Below, one piece after another: positions 30,619 to 39,611 of a stretch of 64,000 nucleotides of DNA (positions are counted from its first letter, which is position 1; each line of letters begins with the position of its first letter). The position numbers and the translations under genes were made by a program. Below the pieces are notes generated by a model that saw only the letters and a list, made by a program, of their open reading frames with translations, did no database searches and was not told the DNA's origin. The stretch comes from Veillonellales bacterium (GTDB lineage Bacteria; Bacillota; Negativicutes; JAAYSF01). Where the stretch lies: positions 1 through 64,000 of the forward strand of contig JBDKTO010000041.1 in assembly GCA_039680175.1 (NCBI GenBank), given 5' to 3'.

Positions 30619-30689
30619 ATTTCCATCATTTTTTTATGGAGAAAGGTCTACGTTTTTGTCTGGCTGCGTTATCTCTTACGTGTCAAAAA

Positions 30690-31532
30690 TTATTCTTCAT
30701 GGTAAACCGCATGCTGTTTCCAAAGTGCTTCCAGTTCCGAAAGCCGTTGACGGGTCTGCTGCGGATTTGTTTCGCTTACCGCAACGATAAGGGCATTCAT
30801 CAGGGATAAAGGAGCCGCAAGGGAGTCAATAAAATAGGCCATGTCCCGGTGGGCTAACAGTACCGTATCACCGTGCCTGACCAGTGGCGAGGTGTTGGTG
30901 TCGGTAATTACCAGTGTGCGGGCTCCCCGTTCCTTGGCAAACTGTAACCCATCCACGGTTAACTTCGTATAACGGGCGAAAGAAATTCCGATCACTAAGT
31001 CTTCCGGGCCGGCGTCGACTAACTCATCGACAAGCTTAATGGGGTTGCTGACCAGGGTGCAGTTTTTAAGGAGCATTTGAAGATAGTAATGAAGAAACGT
31101 ACCGAGTGCGGCTGCGCTGCGGAAACTGACAATATAAATTTTACGGGCATCGGCAATACAGGTTACTGCTTGTTGAAACCCGGCCATGTCCAGTTCTTCT
31201 ACTGTTCGGCGGATATTGATCATATCCCGGTCCATTACATCTTTTACCGGGTTTTCCCGGGGAGACTGCAACGATAATTGTAAGCGATCAACCGTAGTGA
31301 TCCGGTTTCTCACCATTTTACTCATGGCTTTAATCATATCAGGATAGCCATTATACCCCAGAGCTGTCGCAAATCGGGTAACCGTCGCTTCACTGACGCC
31401 CACATCTTTCGCCAAAGCTTTGGCCGTTTGAAACACAACTTTGTCGTAATTTTTAGATAAATACGTGGCCAGTTTTTTATTTTTAGGACTCATCTCATAA
31501 AAATTTTCCTGGATCCTTTTGAGAAATGACAC
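30690..31532 (-). CDS. MurR/RpiR-family transcriptional regulator
   Basis: 280 residues. The N-terminal helix-turn-helix (ALAKDVGVSEATVTRFATALGYNGY, ~38-62) is followed from ~residue 110 by a SIS fold (KIYIVSFRSAAALGTFLHYYL, VIGISFARYTK, LVITDTNTSPLVRHGD). RpiR proteins sense phosphosugars or other small metabolites through the SIS domain. It reads in the same direction as the aminotransferase-CoA-transferase-thiolase genes 128 bp downstream and is the likely regulator of that set, so its ligand may be an intermediate of that pathway. It starts at GTG; GGGAGG lies 11-12 nt upstream, slightly far. Confidence 0.92.
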   Translation of the reverse strand: MSFLKRIQENFYEMSPKNKKLATYLSKNYDKVVFQTAKALAKDVGVSEATVTRFATALGYNGYPDMIKAMSKMVRNRITTVDRLQLSLQSPRENPVKDVMDRDMINIRRTVEELDMAGFQQAVTCIADARKIYIVSFRSAAALGTFLHYYLQMLLKNCTLVSNPIKLVDELVDAGPEDLVIGISFARYTKLTVDGLQFAKERGARTLVITDTNTSPLVRHGDTVLLAHRDMAYFIDSLAAPLSLMNALIVAVSETNPQQTRQRLSELEALWKQHAVYHEE

Positions 31533-31724
31533 AATATTTTTGACCTCCCATCAATTTTAGTGCCGGCATTCATTCCATCTATTCTATTTCACCAGGGCAG
31601 CCGGTAATCCTTGTACTCCATAATAAATCAGCAGCTATCGACGTTAGCTGATATTTCTTAAGCTGGCGTTCGTTTATTTTGTCGGTGTTGTCATTCGCTG
31701 AATAGCATGTTTATAGCGTTAGTC

Positions 31725-31753
31725 TTGTAACATAAACGGTACTGTGCTAAAAT
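31725..31753 (+). promoter_or_regulatory. Sigma-A promoter of the sigma-54 activator gene
   Basis: TTGTAA, a 17-bp spacer and TAAAAT match the vegetative consensus well, with transcription expected near 31760. The transcript would run into the leader hairpin at 31784 within about 25 nt. The rest of 31533-31724 shows nothing further. Confidence 0.6.
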
Positions 31754-31783
31754 AATATTATTATAGTAGTAAGAAAGCGATGG

Positions 31784-31822
31784 AGCTTCTGCGTTTAGGA
31801 TTAATAGCGCAGAAGCTTTTTT
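31784..31822 (+). terminator. Leader terminator/attenuator before the activator gene
   Basis: AGCTTCTGCG and CGCAGAAGCT are perfect 10-bp arms around a 14-nt loop, followed by TTTTT, giving a complete intrinsic terminator 38 bp before the activator start. Directly upstream is AAGAAAGCGATGGAGCT, a near copy of the sequence before the symporter leader hairpin. An ATG inside the motif would open a 14-codon frame across the hairpin. Confidence 0.65.
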
Positions 31823-31860
31823 AGTCTATCAGAAAGTATAAACGGCTGGGGTGGTACTAC

Positions 31861-33552
31861 ATGACGGAAAGTATAGTGAAAGGACCATGGGGGATCATCG
31901 TATCCCCGGATATTTTGCAGTCAGCTATCCGCTCCTGGGGTCCTAAGCCTTTCTTTTTTGATGTTAGAGCCGCCTATCTTACGGGAGGTGCTCAAAACCG
32001 CAGTACACTCGAGGAAATCTGCACTTATTTTGAGACAAGGATTTTTAGTGATATAGGGGAATTCTGCAACAGTATTGAAACAGGATTTGTTTTAAACTTA
32101 GATACCTCGAACCTGGAATTGAGGAAATCTCTCCGGCAGCTGCAATCAAAAAATATAATCGTTTTAGACGGAAGCTTGGGTAAGTTAGTATGGAACTTTA
32201 TTGTCCAATTAGAAAAACAAACGTTACAACGGGAAATATTTTTTCAAGCGCTAAATTCTACGGTAGAGGGAATACAAATTGCGAATGCTCAGGGTTTGGA
32301 AATTTTTATCAACGATTCGCTGCTAAAAATGATAGACTTGAAACTGGAAGATCGTCTGGGCAAAAGTGTTTTTGAAGTTTCACCGGATGGAGGCATGGCA
32401 CGTGTATTGGAACAAAAAGTTCCGGTGAAAAATATTCGCAATCATCCACAAGGTACAGATGTGGAATTGATCAGTAATGCGGGGCCGATTTATATAAACG
32501 GCAAGTTTTCCGGAGCGGTTACGGTAGCGTACGATATTACCGAGTTAAGCCGATTAAGTAAGGAGCTGGAGGCAAACAAGCAGGCGGTGGCATTTCTTGA
32601 TAAAAAGGTAGGACATCTGGCTTCGGCAAAATATACCTTTGAAGATATTATAGGGAACAGTCAGCAAATACGAGCTGTGATTCAGCTTGCCCGTAAAGCT
32701 GCGGCCAGCGATCTGACGGTACTTATTCTGGGGGAAAGCGGTACTGGTAAGGAAATTTTTGCTCATGCTATTCATGACTCCAGTGTCCGAAGATCCAGGC
32801 CCTTTATTCCAGTGAACTGTGCCGCCATTCCCGAACAGTTGCTGGAAAGCGAATTTTTTGGCTATGAAAAAGGTGCGTTTACTTCTGCCACAGCCCGTAA
32901 GCTGGGATTTTTTGATTTGGCCAATACAGGTACATTGTTTTTGGATGAAATCGGTGACATGAATCTGAACTTGCAATCCAAGCTGTTACGGGTGCTGCAA
33001 GATAAAGAGTATATACGGGTTGGCGGAACGAAATCAGTGAGAGTGGATGTGCGTATTATTGCGGCCACCAATCGTGATTTGGTATCATTAGTGCACGAAA
33101 AAAAATTCCGTGAAGACTTGTTTTATCGGCTGAACGTCATCAACCTTACTATTCCGCCTTTACGGGAGAGAATTGCCGATTTGAAAAGCATAGCCGACTA
33201 TTTGATCCGCAGAATTGGGGCAAGAGTGGGAACCCGTATTCAGGGAATAAGCCAGGAGGCGCTGGACGCAATGGCCCCGTATCCCTGGCCCGGGAACATC
33301 AGGGAGCTGGAAAATGTTTTGGAAAGGGCCGTTTTTCTCTGTCAGGGAAATGTTTTAAAGCTGGAAGACGTTCATTTGCCCCAGATCTATACGGAAAAAT
33401 CCCGGGAAGGTGACAACGAAAAAGAAGCAATTACCAGGTATTTACAAACCTATGGTTATTCGGTAATCGGCAAGAAGGAAGTCGCCAGAAGGTTAAATAT
33501 GTCTTTAGCAACGCTGTATAATAAAATTAAGCTATATAAATTAAAAAAATAA
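31861..33552 (+). CDS. Sigma-54-dependent activator with PAS domain
   Basis: 563 residues. An N-terminal region (~1-125) of no recognised family is followed by a PAS-like domain (~120-225, ALNSTVEGIQIANAQG), a short coil, a sigma-54 AAA+ domain (~255-490) with Walker A GESGTGKE, Walker B GTLFLDEIGD and the arginine-containing FREDLFYRLNVI, and a C-terminal Fis-type helix-turn-helix (KKEVARRLNMSLATLYNKIK). There is no receiver, so it should answer a small ligand rather than a kinase. The sigma-54-contacting loop reads GAFTSA instead of GAFTGA. The next unit downstream has a good sigma-54 promoter and is its expected target. Confidence 0.93.
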   Translation: MTESIVKGPWGIIVSPDILQSAIRSWGPKPFFFDVRAAYLTGGAQNRSTLEEICTYFETRIFSDIGEFCNSIETGFVLNLDTSNLELRKSLRQLQSKNIIVLDGSLGKLVWNFIVQLEKQTLQREIFFQALNSTVEGIQIANAQGLEIFINDSLLKMIDLKLEDRLGKSVFEVSPDGGMARVLEQKVPVKNIRNHPQGTDVELISNAGPIYINGKFSGAVTVAYDITELSRLSKELEANKQAVAFLDKKVGHLASAKYTFEDIIGNSQQIRAVIQLARKAAASDLTVLILGESGTGKEIFAHAIHDSSVRRSRPFIPVNCAAIPEQLLESEFFGYEKGAFTSATARKLGFFDLANTGTLFLDEIGDMNLNLQSKLLRVLQDKEYIRVGGTKSVRVDVRIIAATNRDLVSLVHEKKFREDLFYRLNVINLTIPPLRERIADLKSIADYLIRRIGARVGTRIQGISQEALDAMAPYPWPGNIRELENVLERAVFLCQGNVLKLEDVHLPQIYTEKSREGDNEKEAITRYLQTYGYSVIGKKEVARRLNMSLATLYNKIKLYKLKK

Positions 33553-33780
33553 GGTTTATTAGAAATTAATAGAAATTTTTAGAATTTCTAGCTTAACTGC
33601 GATCAAAATAATAGACGAGGTTCGTTGCTTTAATGTCTTTGCGACCAGGTGATTGCTTCGATCATTAAATTCTATCTTTTTGTGCGGATGCTGCCACAGC
33701 AGGGTCTTTAGCAAGTACGTTAGACGGATTTAAAAAAAGTTAGCCATATTCCTCTAATACCAGTACTCTTCGCCTGGAAT

Positions 33781-33796
33781 TGGCATGAATTTTGCA
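33781..33796 (+). promoter_or_regulatory. Sigma-54 (-24/-12) promoter of the symporter unit
   Basis: TGGCATGAATTTTGCA matches TGGCACG-N4-TTGCA with one mismatch and the required spacing (GG at 33782, GC at 33794). Transcription should start near 33807. It lies between a sigma-54 activator gene and the symporter gene, so the regulator-target link is strong. No clear upstream activator repeat was found in 33560-33780. Confidence 0.85.
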
Positions 33797-33864
33797 TGTA
33801 TATTAATTAGCCAATCAAATCCGGCTGTATTTATCTAAAAAAATATATGTTTAAGTAAGCGATG

Positions 33865-33908
33865 AAGCTGCGGTATTGTGTATAACTACACAATACCGCA
33901 GCTTTTTT
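33865..33908 (+). terminator. Strong leader terminator/attenuator before the symporter gene
   Basis: AAGCTGCGGTATTGTGTA pairs perfectly over 18 bp with its complement across a 4-nt loop and is followed by six T residues. It lies about 58 nt after the predicted sigma-54 start and 155 nt before the symporter ATG, so most transcripts would stop unless the hairpin is overcome. The upstream AAGTAAGCGATGAAGCT is shared with the leader at 31773-31789. Confidence 0.75.
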
Positions 33909-34062
33909 ACATAAATAAGGCATAAGGCGTTCAGACAGACCCGGCAGGCTTCGTGCATGAGGAGGTGTGGCGACAGGTGGTGTGTATTAGAAAGGGCATA
34001 TTTGCAGGAAGCCGGCGTATAGACAGTAAGTAGCGAGAGAAAGAATGAGAGGAGTGAGTGGT

Positions 34063-35523
34063 ATGACGGTAACTGAGGTTGGTTCAATTGCCTTGTGGAT
34101 TTTTGCTGTTTTAATTCCGTTACAGTTAATTATAGGGGGGATAGCGGCGCGTAAAAGCAGTCAAAGTGCCAGCCATTATTTTATTAGTGGCAAGCAACTG
34201 CCGTTTTTACTGATATTTTTTGCGGATTTTGCTACCGTGATGGGAGTCGGAAATTTCATTGGTTATGCCGGAAAAGGTTATGAGATTGGGCTTAATCAGT
34301 TTTGGATGCTGGCGGGTGAGCAAGGCAGCAAAGTTATTTTCGCATTGTTTCTTGCTGGAATGATAGGTCGATACGCCTATACCACTTTCAATGAGTTCTT
34401 GGAAAAAGAAATGTTTCATGATAAATGGCTGCGTGCGCTGGGGGGGATTATGATGACCATACCGATGATTTGCTGGACCGGCGGGCAGGCAATCGGGATA
34501 GGCTCATTGCTTTCAGTAGTCATGGGAATCGATCCGGTATCCGGTATCTGGGTAGCCTCGCTTACAACAATTTTATACACAGTTATGGGAGGAATGTGGG
34601 CCATTGCCTGGACTGACTTGCTACAGGGTCTGATTCGCATCGTCGTGGGCGCGATTTTCTTCGTAGTTGTCTATCTTGGCGTGGATGGTGTCGGTGGAAT
34701 CAAAACAGCGGTTACTGCCGTAAAGCCGGAGATGTGGTCCATGACGACAATTGGGTTTGGTGCCGCGATTTCGTTATTTTTAACGCCATTATGTGGGCAA
34801 TTTACCTTTCAGGCTTGGTGGCAGAGATGTTTTTCGGCAAAAGATGCCAAAGCGGCGCAAAGAGGCTTTTTGTGGACAGCCTTTTTCGCAGTTCTGATGT
34901 GTTCTGCGAGTATTTTCGTGGGGATGGCCGCGTATACCATTAATCCTAATTTGCCGAAGGCGGACATGGCATTTAGCTGGATGCTCAACTCTTGGCTGGA
35001 TCCGGTATTGGCAGCATTACTGGTTGTTACCATTATCGGCGCAGATATGACTGTATCAGCAGGGCTGCTTAATTCCGGAGTGACATTGCTATTAATGGAT
35101 GTAATTAGACCCTTTTTCAAACCCAATTCCACTGATGCCGAATTGGTTAAAATGGGAAGGTGGTTTACCTTCATTCTTGGCGTTGGCGCTGTGGGAGTGG
35201 CCTTTTCCTTTCCGTCAGTACTTTCCGCTGCCCTGTTTGGTTTGGCAGTGACCGGTGGTGGCTTGTTTATGCCACTTGTTCTGGGACTGCTGTTAAGGAA
35301 TAAAAACGGTGTTACCTATATTACCAAGAGCGCTGCCATGGCATCCCTCTTCCTGGGCGGAGGGACTGCGGCAGTATTTCAATACGTACCATCGCTAACG
35401 AAGATGTTTGGCGGCGGTATAGTTCCAGGGGTATGTTTGTCAGCTATTATTACGATCGGGGTTAGCTATTTTGAGCACTCCCTTAGTAATAGTAAAGTGC
35501 CGGAGCATGAAACAGTGAAGTAA
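34063..35523 (+). CDS. Sodium:solute symporter (SSS family)
   Basis: 486 residues from the ATG at 34063, which has AGGAG 8 nt upstream; an in-frame ATG at 34045 lacks one. About 13 hydrophobic segments are visible. Family motifs include the early ADFATVMGVGNFIGYAGKGYE region and TVMGGMWAIAWTDLLQG. It should import an organic solute with sodium. As the first gene of a sigma-54 unit with an aminotransferase, a D-2-hydroxyacid dehydrogenase and an amino-acid oxidase, its substrate is probably an amino acid or N-substituted amino acid. Confidence 0.9.
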   Translation: MTVTEVGSIALWIFAVLIPLQLIIGGIAARKSSQSASHYFISGKQLPFLLIFFADFATVMGVGNFIGYAGKGYEIGLNQFWMLAGEQGSKVIFALFLAGMIGRYAYTTFNEFLEKEMFHDKWLRALGGIMMTIPMICWTGGQAIGIGSLLSVVMGIDPVSGIWVASLTTILYTVMGGMWAIAWTDLLQGLIRIVVGAIFFVVVYLGVDGVGGIKTAVTAVKPEMWSMTTIGFGAAISLFLTPLCGQFTFQAWWQRCFSAKDAKAAQRGFLWTAFFAVLMCSASIFVGMAAYTINPNLPKADMAFSWMLNSWLDPVLAALLVVTIIGADMTVSAGLLNSGVTLLLMDVIRPFFKPNSTDAELVKMGRWFTFILGVGAVGVAFSFPSVLSAALFGLAVTGGGLFMPLVLGLLLRNKNGVTYITKSAAMASLFLGGGTAAVFQYVPSLTKMFGGGIVPGVCLSAIITIGVSYFEHSLSNSKVPEHETVK

Positions 35524-35625
35524 ATAATACAGTTCGCGTCTATGGAGGTTTGGCCAAGGTGTTGCTGGTGAATTCTGGTGGCAGAAAATAGGCGTACTTA
35601 TTAGGAATTTAAGGGAGGCATCTTT

Positions 35626-36822
35626 GTGGAAAATGTACCTGTTATAGCAAGCAGGGTGGCTCAGATTCCCTTTGCGGGAATTCGCAAGGTATTTGAAAAA
35701 GCGAATAAAATGGAAGCCCAGGGACAAAAAGTAATTCACTTTGAAATTGGCCGCCCTGATTTTGATACACCGGAGCACATCAAAGCGGCGGCAAAAAGAG
35801 CGCTTGACAAGGGGTTTGTCCACTATGCTCCCAATAGTGGAATACCTCTATTGCGCGAAGCGCTGGCGATGCGGCTGCAAGCCGACAAGAAGCTACGTTA
35901 TCATCCGGATAAAGAAATCATGGTGACGGCAGGCGGTCAGGAGGCTTTGTATTTAAGTTTTATGAGTATTTTAAATGAGGGTGACGAGGTGATTCTTCCT
36001 GACCCCTGCTTTGGCCCATTCCCTTTGGCAGTACGACTGGCCGGCGGTGTTCCAGTCAAGATCCCGCTTCAACCGGATAAAAATTTTGCTTATGATTTCT
36101 CAGCCGTTAAAAAATCTCTTTCGGCGAAAACAAAAGCAATTATCGTAAATTCTCCTCACAATCCCACAGGGAGCGTGTTAACAGCGGAACAGTTAAAAGC
36201 AGTGGCTGATTTTGCAGCTGATAATGGTTTATGGCTGATATGCGACGATGCGTATGATCATATGGTCTACGACGGATGTTGTGTATCTCCTGCCGGATTT
36301 CCCGGAATGCGGGACCGAACGATTCTTTGCGGCTCATTATCGAAAACATATGCGATGACTGGTTGGCGTGTCGGGTATATAGCCGCTGTAGAACCGGTAA
36401 TTAGCGCCGCTGTTCGGCTCCAGCAGAATGTGATGCTGTCATTGTGCAGTTTTGCTCAGTATGGGGCGGCGGCGGGACTTACCGGACCGCAAGACTGTGT
36501 GGAGACCATGATGCAGGAATTTGCCCGGAGACGGCGACTCGTACTGGAGATGATTCCACAAATTCCCGGAATTGAATTAGCAGGAATTCCCCAAGGTGCT
36601 TTTTATGTTTTTCCCCGGATTACTCTATCCGGCATTACTTCCGCCCAGGTAGCTGAATATCTGCTTGACAATGCGGGAACTGCAGTAGTGGATGGCTCGG
36701 TATTCGGGGAAAGCGGGAATGGTCACTTTAGATTATCGTATGCCGCGTCCTATGAAGATTGTCGCGATGGATTGGAACGCATTGCCGAAGCAATGCGTGT
36801 TCTTACCAAAAAACAGAATTAA
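35626..36822 (+). CDS. Class I/II PLP-dependent aminotransferase
   Basis: 398 residues, the normal length. Fold-type I markers: FEIGRPDFDTPEHI at the N-terminus, TAGGQEALYL, NSPHNPTG, the aspartate in LICDDAYDHMVYDG, the PLP lysine in LCGSLSKTYAMTGWRVGY and the C-terminal FRLSYA arginine. Related to aspartate/alanine-type enzymes; the amino donor is not determined. It starts at GTG with GGGAGG 7 nt upstream. In this unit it could interconvert the amino and oxo acids produced by the FAD oxidase, with the neighbouring dehydrogenase removing the oxo acid. Confidence 0.93.
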   Translation: MENVPVIASRVAQIPFAGIRKVFEKANKMEAQGQKVIHFEIGRPDFDTPEHIKAAAKRALDKGFVHYAPNSGIPLLREALAMRLQADKKLRYHPDKEIMVTAGGQEALYLSFMSILNEGDEVILPDPCFGPFPLAVRLAGGVPVKIPLQPDKNFAYDFSAVKKSLSAKTKAIIVNSPHNPTGSVLTAEQLKAVADFAADNGLWLICDDAYDHMVYDGCCVSPAGFPGMRDRTILCGSLSKTYAMTGWRVGYIAAVEPVISAAVRLQQNVMLSLCSFAQYGAAAGLTGPQDCVETMMQEFARRRRLVLEMIPQIPGIELAGIPQGAFYVFPRITLSGITSAQVAEYLLDNAGTAVVDGSVFGESGNGHFRLSYAASYEDCRDGLERIAEAMRVLTKKQN

Positions 36823-37001
36823 AGTGAGCTATATTTAAATTTATTGGAATGAATAATCAGTGAAGCTGGAATCTGACCTTATTCGATTTTTGAAAGTATC
36901 TTTACTTTTTGGGGATAAATGCAAAACGTTAGCTCAGCAGGAACTGAATCAAGCGCGGGCATATATGCCGATGATACTATGCGAAAAGCGGAAGGGATTG
37001 G

Positions 37002-37988
37002 ATGAATTTGAAAACAGTATTAATTACGTCAAAAGAATTCGGCAGTCAAATCGATCAGGAACATAAAAATAGAGTGGAACAATATTTTATTCAAAACGGC
37101 TGGCATATCTTTTGGAACTCGGCGAAGACTGCTATGAGTGCGGGCGATATTATTAAACTGAATAGCCGGCATTCTCTGGATGCGATTCTGGTATATTCCA
37201 GTTCTGATGAAATCAACCGGGAGGTTTTCAAACATTGTACTAATTTGAAGGTTGTATCCCGACACGGCGTTGGTATTGAAAACATTGATACTGCCGCTGC
37301 CCAAGCGGCAGGGGTGCAAGTTAAAACTACGGATGATATGCCAGGATATGAAACGGTAGCCGACTTGACTTTTGCCCTGATGCTGTCGTTGGCGCGTAAA
37401 ATTCCGATGATTGACGCCAAATTACGGGACAATCGATGGTATCGCCCGATCAGCAGTGATGTTTGGGGGAAAACGCTGGGTATATTCGGATTGGGACGTA
37501 TTGGGAAAGCGGTTGCTAAACGGGCAAGCGGCTTTGATATGAATATCTTAGTAAATACCCGCCATCCGGATAAGGATTTTGTGGCTGAACATGGAATTAC
37601 GGTATGTTCCCGGGAGCAATTGTTAGCGCAATCAGACTTTATCAGTCTGCATTGTACGCTCAATGAAGAGACTAAACATATGATTAGTGCAAAAGAGTTT
37701 GCGTTGATGAAACCTACAGCCTATTTCATTAATTCCGCCAGAGCGGGCTTAGTCAATCAACGGGATTTGCTCACAGTGCTAAAGGACAGAAAAATAGCCG
37801 GAGCGGCTATTGATGTTTTTGAGAAAGAACCGGTGAGTAACGACCCTATTATTCAAACAGGATTGGATAATATTGTAGTTACGTCCCATGTAGGTTCTTA
37901 CACTTGGGATTCCCTGAAACGCATGGATTTTCTTGTTGCGGAGAATATCGTTGAAACAGTTGCCGGGTTCAGAAGTACGGCAGTGTGA
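37002..37988 (+). CDS. D-2-hydroxyacid dehydrogenase family protein
   Basis: 328 residues. NAD-binding motif GIFGLGRIGKAVAKRA (~165-180), the substrate arginine in INSARAGLVNQ, the glutamate in DVFEKEPV and the catalytic histidine in VVTSHVGSYTWDS give the complete D-isomer 2-hydroxyacid dehydrogenase active site. It lacks the ACT domain of long SerA proteins and resembles short phosphoglycerate- or hydroxypyruvate-type enzymes. It would reduce a 2-oxo acid to the D-hydroxy acid or oxidise it, with NAD(H). Start ATG after GGAAGGGAT. The 180 bp before it carries no convincing gene. Confidence 0.92.
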   Translation: MNLKTVLITSKEFGSQIDQEHKNRVEQYFIQNGWHIFWNSAKTAMSAGDIIKLNSRHSLDAILVYSSSDEINREVFKHCTNLKVVSRHGVGIENIDTAAAQAAGVQVKTTDDMPGYETVADLTFALMLSLARKIPMIDAKLRDNRWYRPISSDVWGKTLGIFGLGRIGKAVAKRASGFDMNILVNTRHPDKDFVAEHGITVCSREQLLAQSDFISLHCTLNEETKHMISAKEFALMKPTAYFINSARAGLVNQRDLLTVLKDRKIAGAAIDVFEKEPVSNDPIIQTGLDNIVVTSHVGSYTWDSLKRMDFLVAENIVETVAGFRSTAV

Positions 37989-38075
37989 AAAGATTTCTCT
38001 TCACTGTGTTGATATAGAAAATGAATGCCTATTTAGCTATAGACGGATAAGTTTAGAGTAAAGGGGGAACGAACG

Positions 38076-38426
38076 GTGAAAAAAGGGGGACTCGAGGTGG
38101 ATAAGTCAACAATCGTTTGCCGCTGCGAGGAAATTACTGTAGCAGATATCGAGAATGCAGTTGCCCAGGGAGCGCAAACGTTTGATGATGTCAAAAGACT
38201 GACACGGAGCGGCATGGGGCTCTGCCAGGGTAAGACTTGCCGAACTGTAATATCCGAGCTGATTGCACAAATCAGGGGAGAATCGGTGGCGGCTATTCCT
38301 GTTCCACATATGAGAATGCCGCTTCGCGCTATTCCCATCGGAATTTTAGCCGATCACTTTTCCGGAGGTTCTGCTATGCAATCGTTGCTGGCAGAATCAA
38401 AACCGGATGAAGGGCAGGAATCATAA
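38076..38426 (+). CDS. Bfd-like [2Fe-2S] protein, oxidase partner
   Basis: 116 residues. Cysteines C15, C17, C50 and C55 in the pattern CxC-x32-CxxxxC (VCRCEE ... GLCQGKTC) are the BFD-like [2Fe-2S] signature. The C-terminal half is a linker ending in IPHMRMPLR-like sequence found in small subunits that accompany DAO-type oxidases, such as opine oxidase and hydrogen cyanide synthase. It overlaps the next gene by 20 bp, so they are probably translated together and form a complex in which this cluster accepts electrons from the flavin. A second GTG at 38097 also has a ribosome site, so the start may be seven codons later. Confidence 0.88.
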   Translation: MKKGGLEVDKSTIVCRCEEITVADIENAVAQGAQTFDDVKRLTRSGMGLCQGKTCRTVISELIAQIRGESVAAIPVPHMRMPLRAIPIGILADHFSGGSAMQSLLAESKPDEGQES

Positions 38427-39501
38427 ATTGCGTAGAGATTATGAAACGATTATCGTTGGCGGCGGCGTGATTGGCAGCGGAATTGCCTATCATCTGTCTG
38501 AAGTTCAAACCGAGGGGATATTAGTTATCGATAAAGAGTTTCCTTTAAACGGGACATCGGGATCTACACAAGGCTGGGTCTGGGTGCAAAGTAAGACTCC
38601 CTCCTGGTATGGGGAACTTTCTATGTTTAGTGCCGAACTGTATGAATATCTGCCCAGAAAAATTGGCGATATTGAATATACGCGTACCGGCGGTATCGAT
38701 CCCTTTTTTACAGCAGAAGAGAGGGATCGAGCTTTGCGATTGGCTGAATCCCAATCCCAGGCTGGAATCGAGATGCATGTTTTGGATCGGGATGAAACAT
38801 TGGCACTAGAGCCTGCCTTGTCACCGAAAATTTTTGGCTCTATTCACAGTAATCTTGATGGGACTGTGAACCCCATGCGCTTAGTTGAACAGTACATGCG
38901 GGCGGCTAAAAAAAATGGTGTCATCTATGAGTACGCTAATCCCGTCATCAATATTGAGAAAAAGCAGGGGGAATTTATTGTAACGGCAAAGGCCGGGACA
39001 TTTTCCTGCAAGAAATTAGTCTTAAGTGCCGGTGTGTGGACCTGCGAGCTGGGTAAGCTGCTGGGAATCAATATTCCGGTTTATCCCGTGCGGGGACAAA
39101 TCATTATTACGGAACCGCTGGCGCCTTTGCTCAAGCATACGCTGTCATCAATGCGGCAAACCTGTAATGGTGAGATATTAATTGGCTATACCAAAGAAAC
39201 CGCCGGATTTGACCGGAGGACAACATTGGATGTAATCGAAGAGACCGCCAATTTTGGAGCTAAAATCGTACCGGCTTTGGCTGAAGCAAAAATGGTCCGT
39301 ACTTTTGCCGGCTTGCGTGTTATGCCGCAAGATGAATTCCCGATTATTGGCGGCGTTCCGGGTATCGAAAACCTTTTTATTGCAGCCTTGCATAGCGGGT
39401 TTACTTTATCGCCATTGGTCGGTACTATTTTAACAGAGCTTATTACGGAGGGAGAGACCTCCATACCGATAGACCGGTGCAATATAGCTCGCTTTGCTTA
39501 A
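38407..39501 (+). CDS. DAO-family FAD-dependent amine/amino acid oxidoreductase
   Basis: 364 residues. The N-terminal dinucleotide motif IIVGGGVIGSGIAYHL binds FAD; GSTQGWVWVQ and the C-terminal RTFAGLRVMPQDEFPIIGGVPG and ALHSGFTLSP segments are typical of the glycine oxidase/sarcosine oxidase/opine oxidase beta-subunit group. It would oxidise a secondary or primary amino acid to an imine, which hydrolyses to an oxo acid and an amine. The overlapping Bfd-like protein suggests a dehydrogenase passing electrons to a [2Fe-2S] centre rather than oxygen, which suits an anaerobe. No alpha subunit of the NAD-linked disulfide-oxidoreductase type is present. A TTG at 38428 is an alternative start. Confidence 0.9.
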   Translation: MKGRNHKLRRDYETIIVGGGVIGSGIAYHLSEVQTEGILVIDKEFPLNGTSGSTQGWVWVQSKTPSWYGELSMFSAELYEYLPRKIGDIEYTRTGGIDPFFTAEERDRALRLAESQSQAGIEMHVLDRDETLALEPALSPKIFGSIHSNLDGTVNPMRLVEQYMRAAKKNGVIYEYANPVINIEKKQGEFIVTAKAGTFSCKKLVLSAGVWTCELGKLLGINIPVYPVRGQIIITEPLAPLLKHTLSSMRQTCNGEILIGYTKETAGFDRRTTLDVIEETANFGAKIVPALAEAKMVRTFAGLRVMPQDEFPIIGGVPGIENLFIAALHSGFTLSPLVGTILTELITEGETSIPIDRCNIARFA

Positions 39502-39611
39502 AGATAGGTGGAGAAGAGTCTGAATATTGTTATATTTATCAAGCAAATCTTTGATTCCGAAGCCAAAATTGTAGTTGCCGGGAGGAACAATTGACGATTA
39601 TAGCTAGTGTT

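Noticed and set aside
36860-37066. A 68-codon plus-strand frame before the D-2-hydroxyacid dehydrogenase
   Set aside because: It starts at GTG without a ribosome site and overlaps the dehydrogenase start by 65 bp; no recognisable family.
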